A DNA stretch of 64,000 nucleotides from Spirochaetales bacterium. Lineage in GTDB: Bacteria > Spirochaetota > Leptospiria > Leptospirales > Leptonemataceae. Made by a program: the position numbers and the translations under genes. Positions 52,862 through 60,957 of the stretch are shown in pieces (the stretch's first letter is position 1; every line of letters starts with the position of its first letter). The notes under the pieces are model-generated. The model ran no database searches and had not been told where the DNA came from. It saw only the letters and a list, made by a program, of their open reading frames with translations. Location: positions 930,001 to 994,000 of the forward strand of contig JABTUL010000001.1 in NCBI GenBank assembly GCA_015075425.1, written 5' to 3'.

Positions 52862-54124
52862 GTGGTGCAAGCAAGCAGGATTGCGGTTTATTTGCGAGTG
52901 ATTGGGTTCTTCCTTCTGTCCGGGGCAATGTTTTCTCTGGTACCCTATCTTTACTCGTATTCATTACTGTCATTTATTAATTATTTTTTAGCAGGCTGGC
53001 ATATCCTGACTTTTGCTCTGTTCTGGTTTTCCCGTTACCGGCGCGGCTTTCTCTGGCCGGCTCTCGCGCTATTGCCAGGACTCCTGTTTTTTGACGCCCG
53101 GGAATGGCATTTCCAGCATAAGAAGCGCTATGTCCTCCGGGCCGATCCGGATCAATTGCATTCTCTGGGGGCGCACTTCATTGTGCGTCACAGCAAGAGT
53201 GCTGCCATTCAGGACTTACTGGCCAAACAGGCTGTGGCCGGTGTATATCTGCCCCGATCTCTGGTGAAAAATCTGGAATTAGCGGCCTTTCAGGAAATGA
53301 CCGGTCGGCTCCGGGAGCGCGGCTTTCTAATCTGTGCCGACCAGGAGGGCGGGCCGGTGAATCATCTATCACCACCTCTGCCCGAGCTTGCCCATTTGCG
53401 TACTGCTCTCGATCCTCTGGCTGTTGACGGTGGTCTGGCCGAGCTGCGCCGGCTTGCCCGGGATCATGCGGACTCTCTACAAAAAGCCGGGATCAACTGG
53501 AACCTTGCACCGGTTGTGGACCTGTTCGATGCACAAAATTCTTATATGGATTTTTATTCTTCTATCAATGATCGCTCCATAGGCAGTGATCCGGAGCTGG
53601 TTGCCAGTGCCATGCAAACCTACTGTGAGGAGCTGGAGAAGAGAGGCGTATCCTGCGTGCGCAAACATTTTCCCGGTCTTGGCCGGGTGACCGGTGACAC
53701 TCACGTCTTTGACCTGGAGCTGGAAATTTCCGCTGAGGAACTTGCCCTGCGTGATTGGCTCCCCTTTTCCGGTTCTTTTCCCATCATGCTGTCGCATGTC
53801 CGGCTTGCCGGAATGGATGGATTGCCCGTATCCAGCTCGCCCGCTACCATTCGTCTACTCCGTGAGAGTCGCAATTTCAACGGTATTCTCATCACCGATG
53901 ATATGAGTATGGGGCCCGCATTGCGTAGCGGCCTTTCCCCGGCGGTGCGCCGGGCACTCAATGCGGGCGTGGACTTCATTTTGATTTCTCATCATGAACG
54001 TCGTTTGTTTGAGGTTTTTTACGATTTGCTTCGTGAGGGAGGACTGGACCGTAAAGTACTTGACAGATCCCGGCTTCGCGTGCTGAAATGGCGTCAGATT
54101 CTTGAGCAAAACGGATTACCATGA
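52862..54124 (+). CDS. Membrane-anchored GH3 beta-N-acetylhexosaminidase (NagZ-like)
   Basis: A 420-aa protein. The first 90 residues hold three or four hydrophobic helices (VIGFFLLSGAMFSLVPYLY, FINYFLAGWHILTFALFWF, WPALALLPGLLFF), unlike soluble cytoplasmic NagZ. The rest is a GH3 barrel: CADQEGGPVNHL, NLAPVVDL, KHFPGLG at 268-274, the acid/base pair D279-T-H281 and nucleophile D346 in ILITDDMSM. The second histidine of KHFPGH is Leu. GTG 52862 with AGGGA 5 nt upstream was chosen; TTG 52892 is possible. It overlaps the transglycosylase-like gene by 4 nt. Confidence 0.85.
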   Translation: MVQASRIAVYLRVIGFFLLSGAMFSLVPYLYSYSLLSFINYFLAGWHILTFALFWFSRYRRGFLWPALALLPGLLFFDAREWHFQHKKRYVLRADPDQLHSLGAHFIVRHSKSAAIQDLLAKQAVAGVYLPRSLVKNLELAAFQEMTGRLRERGFLICADQEGGPVNHLSPPLPELAHLRTALDPLAVDGGLAELRRLARDHADSLQKAGINWNLAPVVDLFDAQNSYMDFYSSINDRSIGSDPELVASAMQTYCEELEKRGVSCVRKHFPGLGRVTGDTHVFDLELEISAEELALRDWLPFSGSFPIMLSHVRLAGMDGLPVSSSPATIRLLRESRNFNGILITDDMSMGPALRSGLSPAVRRALNAGVDFILISHHERRLFEVFYDLLREGGLDRKVLDRSRLRVLKWRQILEQNGLP

Positions 54125-54993
54125 TACGGCAGCTCCTGTTTCACTTGCGTCCGTGGCTCCGGCCTTCTCCGGGATACTTACATTTTCTGTCGATCGCTTT
54201 TGTCGTGGCCTGCTTCTTGCCCCAGATTCGCCAGCGCCTGGCAAGCTATCAGGAAGCCCGCTGCCAGAAGGCCGTGCTCTTCCCGGCACTGCCCGGAAAA
54301 AAACGCTGCCCGCAGTCTTTTATTCTCTATCGCCTGAGCCGGGAGGATTCTCCCCTGCGGGTGGCTCACCGTTTCAATGCACGCTACGGTACGGCTTTCA
54401 CGCCGGAGCAGATGTTCTTACATGATGATGTTCTTTTGCTTCCAGAAGAACAGATGGAGGGCAAGCTCTTTGCCCTCCCGGTACTTGATCTTGGTGTGGA
54501 TCGTCGGCGGGTCATTGTTTCCAACCTCCCGGCGCTTTTCCTGCTTGAAGAGTCGATGCGCCCCGTGCTTGAGCCTCCCTTTTATGAACTGCCCGGAATG
54601 TCCGGCGTCCCCGGGGGCGATGCCCTGATTCGCCGCTATGCACGGGCAAAAGGTGTTGATGTGGATCTGGTCCGGGCCATCCTGCATATGGAAACGACCC
54701 ATGGCTGGTATGATTCTTTGACCGGGATTTTGATCCCACCGCGCACGATCCAGCCCATGAACGTCAACATATCCTTCTGGAGTCGGAAAGACTGGGACCG
54801 TTCATCGCTCGAGAAAGTGGATAGCAATATTCGGGCAGGCGTCTGGATCATTAAAGAAATTCAGCGACGGACCCATAAACCTTCCGTGCTTAAAATCGCT
54901 ACGCTGTACAACAATCTTCGAGCGGAGCGAACAACTGTCTATGGTGCTCAGGTGGAACGCATCTATCGAGAAAAACCCTGGTTGGCAAAATGA
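54121..54993 (+). CDS. Lytic-transglycosylase-like protein (SLT fold)
   Basis: A 290-aa protein with an N-terminal membrane anchor (FLSIAFVVACFLPQ). A middle region (SREDSPLRVAHRFNARYG) has the feel of a degraded LysM module. The C-terminal 125 residues resemble lysozyme-like SLT domains: YARAKGVDVDLVRAILHMETTHG, containing the family catalytic glutamate position, IQPMNVN, SNIRAGVWIIKEI and KIATLYNNL. Coupled to the GH3 gene by ATGA, it probably cuts peptidoglycan whose GlcNAc-anhMurNAc products the partner trims. Domain call is by pattern only. Confidence 0.75.
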   Translation: MIRQLLFHLRPWLRPSPGYLHFLSIAFVVACFLPQIRQRLASYQEARCQKAVLFPALPGKKRCPQSFILYRLSREDSPLRVAHRFNARYGTAFTPEQMFLHDDVLLLPEEQMEGKLFALPVLDLGVDRRRVIVSNLPALFLLEESMRPVLEPPFYELPGMSGVPGGDALIRRYARAKGVDVDLVRAILHMETTHGWYDSLTGILIPPRTIQPMNVNISFWSRKDWDRSSLEKVDSNIRAGVWIIKEIQRRTHKPSVLKIATLYNNLRAERTTVYGAQVERIYREKPWLAK

Positions 54994-54998
54994 CCGGG

Positions 54999-57461
54999 TC
55001 AATCCAGCTTCCCCCGTTTGTATTGTGAAAGATAGTATTTAAATTCAATTTCATCACCAAGCCAGGTGTAGTAGAGAAACCGTTCGCTGCCGGGAGCTTC
55101 CTGTCTGGCCATCTCACGACACCATTTGATCAGGAATTTCCTTTTGAGTTCCTGGGCCCACGCTTTGCGGGGAAAGCAAATGGTCTCTGCTGATCCAGGC
55201 ACACGGATATCCGGCGGAATGCGGACCACCACCGCGATCGCGCGAACGAGGGCTTCGCTTGCCGCGGTCCGGGTTTTCTCATCCTGATTTTTTATTTCAG
55301 CTACCTGTGACGCTTTTTCCAGCATGCCTTCATAGGAGGTGAAGCTTTGAAAAGCAGTGCGGGCTTTTTCTTTTCCTGTTAAAGGGAAGAAATCCTTTTC
55401 TACCCGCAGGGCCAGTTTTCCTATGCTGACCGTTTTTTCCGGCTCCATAGTGGTGCGTTCTCTGGTTTCCTTGCGTGAGGGAAGCAGTCGGCCCACAAAA
55501 GATGCCACGGAGTTGCTGATCTTATCGTCCCAGGCAGGTCCGGGCGTTGTGGAATCGGGATTTTCTTTTGAATCCCGGGCAGGTGCCGATTTCTGTTGTT
55601 CATAAATTTCTTTAAATGAACCACGCTGAACGGCTTCGCTTTCGATTTCCGGAATATCCTGGTCCAGAGAATCGCTCAGAGCCGCATCCAGCAGGGCATC
55701 CAGGCCCACTTCTGTCTCCGGCCGGTTGAGAGTGAAATCGCGTTTGAGGCGCTGGATGGTGCCCAGAATTCTTTCCCGCAGATCGGCGCTGAGTTCACCT
55801 TTTTCCATTTTGCTGCGGGCCAGGCGTTGCAATGCTTCGACGGCCTGGCGCGGAGGCAGTGTGGAACTCAGCTCGGCTATTTTGTCTTCTTCCGTTCTGG
55901 TGGGCGGCGCCGTATTAACAATGCTCTGAAAATTTCTCCATGGACTGCGGGGGGCAAAATAGGATTCGACCGCGCCAAAATCGGCTAAGGGCGGGCTATC
56001 TGCCGGACGCAATCTGAGGCTCCGCTGCAGGGCCTGTCGAATCTCTTCTTTTCTTTTAACCGGGGAAAGTAAGAGGAGGCTCGAAAGTGCAGACCTTTCT
56101 GTTTCCATGGGCAGGGAAGCATAGTAGCGTAGCGGAATTTCTTCTGCTTTCAGGTTCGCGATAATGTTATAGAGGATCAGGCGAACTTTCCGGAATTGGG
56201 GATCGCTGAGTCTTTCATGAAGATAGCTTAGTTGGGCGGATCGAGTGGCCGGGCGCGGTAGCTTCTGCGATTCGATTCTGCGCAGTTCCTGATGTACTGC
56301 CTTCAAGAGCTCGGGCGGGTCTTCCTCAAGGCTATTCTGGTAGTGTCGCAATCGATCAATCAGGTGCGGATTCCCTTTCATGATTGCCGGGTCCGATTGA
56401 ATTTTCTCCAGGAGTCCATCAAGGTATTTTCGCAATTCGGGGATGGTCAGGCGCCGGGACAGTTCCGAAAGTAGAGCCATGATGCGCGCAAAGATCGGTT
56501 CACTGCCTTCCAGCAGGCCATCGAGCGCGCTGTGATGGCAGAAACTCGGATCATGCCAGACTGCGATAATCGCTTCAACCTTCTCTTCTCCGCTCAAGGA
56601 CTGGATGGATTGCAGCCGCCCCTGGCTTTCCGCCAGACAATCTGCCAGACAATCCGCAAGGATAGCTGCCGTATCTTCTTCCATGGCCGCCGGCTGTTCT
56701 GGTTCTGGTTGCTGTTCAGAGACACGCAGGGTGGCTGCATGTATTTTCTTTAGCAAAGCCAGCAATTCTCCAGAAAAAGGTCGCCGGCACATTTCCTCGA
56801 GCACTTCGACGGATTGCACGAGACTGGTGTCATGTTTGATTTTGTGAAAGAGTCTTAAGGTCAGATCCGTCAGACGCTCCGGAGTTTTTTCAAATTCGCG
56901 TAAATGTTTTTCTGTCCAGGAGAGCAGGCCACCATCGTTTTCCAGATGGAGTTCACTGTCCGCCTGCAGGCGGATTAAAAAGACGGGTGCCAGTTCCGGG
57001 TGCAGCTCCCTGTACGTCTTCCATTCACGATCCACTGCCTCGCGCTGGCCGCCCTCTTTTCTGAGTCGTCGTACGATTTCTTCCATATCGATGAGGACAG
57101 CAGCCTGTTCTTTGTGGCTCCGGGCCAGGTGACGCAGCAGGAAATCGACAAAAGTGTCCCCTTCCTTCTGCTGGCACAGAGCGATAAGCCGGGCCAGAGC
57201 GGAAAGTGAGCTATCCAGACCACGACTGTACATTTGCTTGAATCGGCGCTCGAAAGCCGACTGCAACATCCGCTGATTGTTGGGTTCATAGAGAATTTCA
57301 AAACGATGACTGACGTAAAAGGGAAATCCGGCGAGAATTTCTCTGACTTCCCGCAGCTGACCGGAGGTTACATGCCCGGAACGCCACTCTTCCAGCAGCC
57401 GGATCTGCTCATCGGGCCCGGATCGGGCAAATTGGGCGCAAAAACGGACAGCGTCGGCCAT
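54999..57461 (-). CDS. Large unrecognised helical cytoplasmic protein
   Basis: An 820-aa protein with no signal peptide or membrane helix. It is almost all alpha-helical and charged, with coiled-coil-like stretches, and a low-complexity hinge near residue 640 (KSAPARDSKENPDSTTPG) separating a conserved-looking C-terminal domain (KLALRVEKDFFPLTGKEKARTAFQSF). A 12-nt tandem duplication produces DCLADCLA. I do not recognise any domain. The C-terminal neighbour converges with a 5-nt gap; the 5' side faces the lipoprotein gene at 57535 across 73 nt. Confidence 0.72.
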   Translation of the reverse strand: MADAVRFCAQFARSGPDEQIRLLEEWRSGHVTSGQLREVREILAGFPFYVSHRFEILYEPNNQRMLQSAFERRFKQMYSRGLDSSLSALARLIALCQQKEGDTFVDFLLRHLARSHKEQAAVLIDMEEIVRRLRKEGGQREAVDREWKTYRELHPELAPVFLIRLQADSELHLENDGGLLSWTEKHLREFEKTPERLTDLTLRLFHKIKHDTSLVQSVEVLEEMCRRPFSGELLALLKKIHAATLRVSEQQPEPEQPAAMEEDTAAILADCLADCLAESQGRLQSIQSLSGEEKVEAIIAVWHDPSFCHHSALDGLLEGSEPIFARIMALLSELSRRLTIPELRKYLDGLLEKIQSDPAIMKGNPHLIDRLRHYQNSLEEDPPELLKAVHQELRRIESQKLPRPATRSAQLSYLHERLSDPQFRKVRLILYNIIANLKAEEIPLRYYASLPMETERSALSSLLLLSPVKRKEEIRQALQRSLRLRPADSPPLADFGAVESYFAPRSPWRNFQSIVNTAPPTRTEEDKIAELSSTLPPRQAVEALQRLARSKMEKGELSADLRERILGTIQRLKRDFTLNRPETEVGLDALLDAALSDSLDQDIPEIESEAVQRGSFKEIYEQQKSAPARDSKENPDSTTPGPAWDDKISNSVASFVGRLLPSRKETRERTTMEPEKTVSIGKLALRVEKDFFPLTGKEKARTAFQSFTSYEGMLEKASQVAEIKNQDEKTRTAASEALVRAIAVVVRIPPDIRVPGSAETICFPRKAWAQELKRKFLIKWCREMARQEAPGSERFLYYTWLGDEIEFKYYLSQYKRGKLD

Positions 57462-57534
57462 AAAGTCGAATTTTCGGCTTTTAGCGTCCGGGAAATTACT
57501 TTATGAAATGCTGGACTCTTGCGAAAATAGGGCA

Positions 57535-58647
57535 ATGAGTAAGAGTTCCCTTTATTTCCGGACGGCTGTTTTTCTGGCTCTAACGGCTGTATCCTGCCAG
57601 GAAACGACGATTCGGGATAGCGGGCAGGGCAGCAAAGAGGCCATCTTCTGGAACGATGCGGCTCGCTATCTGGCCGGTTTGCCGGTTGGACCCACGAGTA
57701 GTTTCTACAGGGCCGCCTCCGATCCAGGCTATTCCACACACGTTCTTTTAATGGACCGATTCTGGGAGAAGGTAAACCGGACGGAGAATGAACACATACG
57801 GGCCTTCCAGCGCGAACACCTGAAGCGCGCTCCGGACAGTGTCGTCTACCCGCTTTCGGGCGCGGATTTTGGCAACCTGTACCATCTTTTTCCTGATGCT
57901 AAGCAGTATTTAATGATTGCCACAGAACGACCCGGTCGGGTTTTGCATCCGGATAACTTCCGTCCGGAAGAACGCATTGCCTCTCTGGGCGCAATCCGTA
58001 TGGTGATTTCAAGTATTGCCCAGTACAACTATCTGTATTCGGCCTATATGCGCCGCTATATGGACGGCTTCTATGTGTACGGCGGGACGATGCCCGTAGT
58101 ACTCATCATGATGGCCCGGATGGGACATACGCCGCTGAAGGTAGAGGATGTTGTGATCAATGAAAACGGTCGTATCGAACCGGGTCTGACCGGAGCCATC
58201 CAGGGATATCGCATTGAGTTTCGTGCCGATGGTCGCGTTCGTGAACTGATCTATCTGCCCATCTGGCTTTCCAATGAGGCTGTTGATCCTTCTACAGCTA
58301 CAGGGAAGTTTCTGGCCAGCCGCCAGGGAGGGGCACTTATGCTCAAGGCAGCCGTTTATCTTTTGCACTGGCCTAAATATGATACATTGCGACAGCATTT
58401 TCTAAAGGGCAGTAAGCTCATTGTTCAGGATGATTCCGGAATCCCCTTTCGTGATCTGACTGATTTTAATGTTGAATTGTTTGGCAATTATATACGACCT
58501 GTGCCGATCGGTCTTGTGGGCTATCATCCCCAGCCAGATCTTGCCGCTGCTTATCGTCTGCGTTCACAACCGATTGCCTTTCACTATGGCTACGGGGCCC
58601 GGGTGGGGACCCACTACTCTAATTTACAGGTGGCCCGACGAAAGTAG
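57535..58647 (+). CDS. Lipoprotein of an unrecognised family, copy B
   Basis: A 370-aa lipoprotein (lipobox LTAVSC), paralogous to 24511-25659. Shared landmarks: YLAGLPVGP, VVYPLSGADFGNLYHLFPDA, ATERPGR, AAVYLLHWPKY, LIVQDDSGIPFRDL, LFGNYIRP and YHPQPDLAAAYR. ATG 57535 was chosen over 57508 since it puts the signal peptide at the N-terminus. Its TAG stop overlaps the GTG of the next gene (TAGTG), so it is the first gene of a coupled three-gene set. No catalytic motif is evident. Confidence 0.78.
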   Translation: MSKSSLYFRTAVFLALTAVSCQETTIRDSGQGSKEAIFWNDAARYLAGLPVGPTSSFYRAASDPGYSTHVLLMDRFWEKVNRTENEHIRAFQREHLKRAPDSVVYPLSGADFGNLYHLFPDAKQYLMIATERPGRVLHPDNFRPEERIASLGAIRMVISSIAQYNYLYSAYMRRYMDGFYVYGGTMPVVLIMMARMGHTPLKVEDVVINENGRIEPGLTGAIQGYRIEFRADGRVRELIYLPIWLSNEAVDPSTATGKFLASRQGGALMLKAAVYLLHWPKYDTLRQHFLKGSKLIVQDDSGIPFRDLTDFNVELFGNYIRPVPIGLVGYHPQPDLAAAYRLRSQPIAFHYGYGARVGTHYSNLQVARRK

Positions 58648-59858
58648 TGTCCTCCGTTTATGTGAAATTTGGAGTGGCGCCTCTGTCGCGGTGGGGCGCT
58701 GCTCTCCGATTGCTTGTTTTTTTTTCCTTCAGTATCTATCTCCTCATACCGGCACAGAAGCAGCCCTTCACTCGTAGCATCCAGTTGCAGGACGGCTCTA
58801 TCGTTGAGGGGCAGATTACGAGTCAACCACTGGGCTTTGCTGTGCGACTGGCCAGCGGCGAAATTCGATTTGTAGCCACGGAGGAAGTGAAGGAAGGGCC
58901 GGTCGATCTCGAGGGTTTTTCCTTCCCGCGCTGGATTCCGGTGCTGGCCATGCTGCCGGCCCTTCTCTTTTTACCCTACTTTTTCTTTGCTCTGGTATAC
59001 GGATTATCAGCATTTCTCTCTTCCCTCTTGAACGGAATCCACGGGCAACTCATGGGTCGATCGCAGGCTGACATCGACCGATTTCTGGGCCAGTGCATTT
59101 ACTTCCGGCTGAAAGTATGCATGTCCTTGCTGGGCCTGACGGATGCGCGACCCCATCTTGATGTGTCTTCACGCGAAGCCAGTGCCTACCCGCTCCTTTT
59201 TGGCTATCGCAGTGGATCTGTTGGACCCCTGCACTTTTTTCTGCTGACCACTGGCCTGAGCCGCCTGTTTCTCCTTCCCTGGTATATCCTTTCCGGGATG
59301 CTATGGCTGCTCACTGCAGTTTTATCGCCGGTCCTGTGGCTTTTGATTCTTCTGCGTGCAGAAGTTCCGGAAACACTTTTATCTGCAATCGAGCGGTTAT
59401 TTGCGTTCAGTGCGGCTCTGCAGGCAACAGGCAGTGGACTGATTTCTGGTCCTCCCTCTGTATACAGAATTTTAAGGGAAAGCGTAGCCGAAGATCTGCC
59501 CGAAGGCTACGTGAGCACATTTGGACCTTTGCAACTGGAACAAAATCTGGTGGTGCTGCACACGCTGCTCCTTTTGTCCGGTGGACTTTACGCTTACTTC
59601 TGGTTGGCGAGGATTGCGCGTATCATGGGTTACGATGTGTTCAGTGTGGTGACTTCAGCGATTATGATGCCACCGCTTGTCGGAATGTATTTCTTGCGCT
59701 TCTATCGTCGTGCGGAAAAGCTGGTACGGCAGGAAAGTGGAAGTGTACCGGAGGTGATCTGTTTGTTACCTCTGCTGAATTTATTGGTGGCACCGGGAAT
59801 GATCCAGCTTATATTGAACGAGTATGAACGGGCCCGTAAACAACAAAGAGAAGCGTAA
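58647..59858 (+). CDS. Polytopic membrane protein of unknown function
   Basis: A 403-aa protein starting at GTG. An N-terminal helix leads to a small beta region (SIQLQDGSIVEGQITSQPLGFAVRLASGEIRFVATEEV) that looks like an SH3/Sm-like fold, then about six helices (PVLAMLPALLFLPYFFFALVYGL, FFLLTTGLSRLFLLPWYILSG, VLHTLLLLSGGLYAYFWLARI). It sits between lipoprotein B and the STAS gene, overlapping each by 1 nt, so the three are likely made in fixed proportion. Family not recognised. Confidence 0.7.
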   Translation: MSSVYVKFGVAPLSRWGAALRLLVFFSFSIYLLIPAQKQPFTRSIQLQDGSIVEGQITSQPLGFAVRLASGEIRFVATEEVKEGPVDLEGFSFPRWIPVLAMLPALLFLPYFFFALVYGLSAFLSSLLNGIHGQLMGRSQADIDRFLGQCIYFRLKVCMSLLGLTDARPHLDVSSREASAYPLLFGYRSGSVGPLHFFLLTTGLSRLFLLPWYILSGMLWLLTAVLSPVLWLLILLRAEVPETLLSAIERLFAFSAALQATGSGLISGPPSVYRILRESVAEDLPEGYVSTFGPLQLEQNLVVLHTLLLLSGGLYAYFWLARIARIMGYDVFSVVTSAIMMPPLVGMYFLRFYRRAEKLVRQESGSVPEVICLLPLLNLLVAPGMIQLILNEYERARKQQREA

Positions 59859-60196
59859 TGGAAATCCGTGAGCGTGAAGCCGGACCGGTAACGATTCTGG
59901 ATGTTTCCGGAGAGATGTCTCTCTATCATACGGCAACGTTGAAAGGAGCCTTTACTCGTCTGGAAAGTAATCGTAAGCTGGATACGGTTCTCAACCTGGA
60001 CGGTGTGAACTACCTGGACTCATCGGGGATCGGTGTGCTCATCGCCCATCTTACCCGCTGTCGCAAAGAAGGCGGATCGCTGAAGCTCTGTAACCTCCAA
60101 CCCAATGTGAGCACGCTCCTCAAGCTCACTAAACTTAACAATCTTTTTGAAATCTATGAGACGGAAAGTGAGGCGCTGGAAAGTTACCAGAACTAA
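59858..60196 (+). CDS. STAS-domain anti-sigma factor antagonist (SpoIIAA-like)
   Basis: A 112-aa single-domain STAS protein. LDSSGIGVLIAHL carries the serine that SpoIIAB/RsbW kinases phosphorylate, and VTILDVSGEMSLYHTATLKGAF is the usual first half. In the family, the unphosphorylated form binds the anti-sigma kinase. No RsbW or RsbU gene adjoins it; the only RsbW-like domain in the window is in the response regulator at 17854-18798. It overlaps the membrane protein gene by 1 nt (TAATG). Confidence 0.93.
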   Translation: MEIREREAGPVTILDVSGEMSLYHTATLKGAFTRLESNRKLDTVLNLDGVNYLDSSGIGVLIAHLTRCRKEGGSLKLCNLQPNVSTLLKLTKLNNLFEIYETESEALESYQN

Positions 60197-60217
60197 AAAA
60201 GAATCGCCCCTTGTGAT

Positions 60218-60940
60218 CTACCCGGATTTTTCCCGGCCGGCCGTGTAACCATCTTTATCACCCGGAAAAGCGAGCAGCGCCGGATCTCCCAGGGCCTTGA
60301 TTTTTTGACGACAGAGCGGATTTAAGAAATGTTCCCCCTCCCGGGGCAGGCAGTGCAGGGCATAGTCCCGGTCAAAAAGGCGAAATCCCAAAAACCAGGC
60401 ATGCAAATACGTACGCTCCTCCTTTCGCGCCAGGTCATAGCGCGAGTAAAGCGGATCGCCCAGAATGGGCGCGGCAATGCTCTTGAGAGCCACGCGAATC
60501 TGATGCGTTTTTCCGGTCAGGGGTCGCAAAACAAAGAGCCGCAGCCCAGGCTTCTGGGAGGCAAGGGATGTTGAAAAGAATACCGTTCGCGCCGGATTGT
60601 TCTGGCTACGCAGCAAAATCCAGGCACCGTTGCGTCCCTTTTCCAGATCGCCGCGCACCATGCCCTGTTTTTTATGAGGCGGTCGATCACTCAAAGCCAG
60701 ATAGATTTTGCGAATTCGTCCAAAGCGGAAGTGGTTGGCCAGTTCATTGGTGGCCCGCCTTCCTCTGGCAAACAGGAGCAGGCCCGATGTCACCATATCC
60801 AGCCGATGCACCGGGTAGAGTCGATCCTCAAACATTCCACTGCGGCGCAAAAGCTCAAGGATGCCGATTTTATTAGCTACGGAATGAAATGGTATTCCCG
60901 GTCGTTTGTATATGCAGACAAAGTGTTCTGTTGCGGCAAT
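60218..60940 (-). CDS. RluA-family pseudouridine synthase with non-standard start
   Basis: Catalytic core: VHRLDMVTSGLLLFARG with the active-site aspartate, RIRKIYLALS, RPLTGKTHQIRVALKSIAAPILGDPLY. It makes pseudouridine in rRNA or tRNA; the site is unknown and no S4 domain is present. The first ATG/GTG/TTG in frame is TTG 60850, yet the family N-terminus (HFVCIYKRPGIPFH, like VVxKPaGlxvH) is encoded upstream. No standard start exists between the preceding in-frame stop and 60850. ATT at 60940 is taken as start (240 aa); ATA at 60961, with AGGGA 5 nt before it, is the alternative. The shorter form would lack the first core strands. Confidence 0.82.
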   Translation of the reverse strand: MAATEHFVCIYKRPGIPFHSVANKIGILELLRRSGMFEDRLYPVHRLDMVTSGLLLFARGRRATNELANHFRFGRIRKIYLALSDRPPHKKQGMVRGDLEKGRNGAWILLRSQNNPARTVFFSTSLASQKPGLRLFVLRPLTGKTHQIRVALKSIAAPILGDPLYSRYDLARKEERTYLHAWFLGFRLFDRDYALHCLPREGEHFLNPLCRQKIKALGDPALLAFPGDKDGYTAGREKSG

Positions 60941-60957
60941 GACCGGGATAGAAGAAT

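Noticed and set aside
56632-56654. 12-nt tandem repeat GCCAGACAATC in the 820-aa protein gene
   Set aside because: Two copies only, in frame, giving DCLADCLA; a local duplication, not a repeat array.
57463-57482. Inverted repeat AAAGTCG / CGGCTTT between divergent starts
   Set aside because: Only seven pairs with one G-T pair and partly AT rich; too weak to call an operator.
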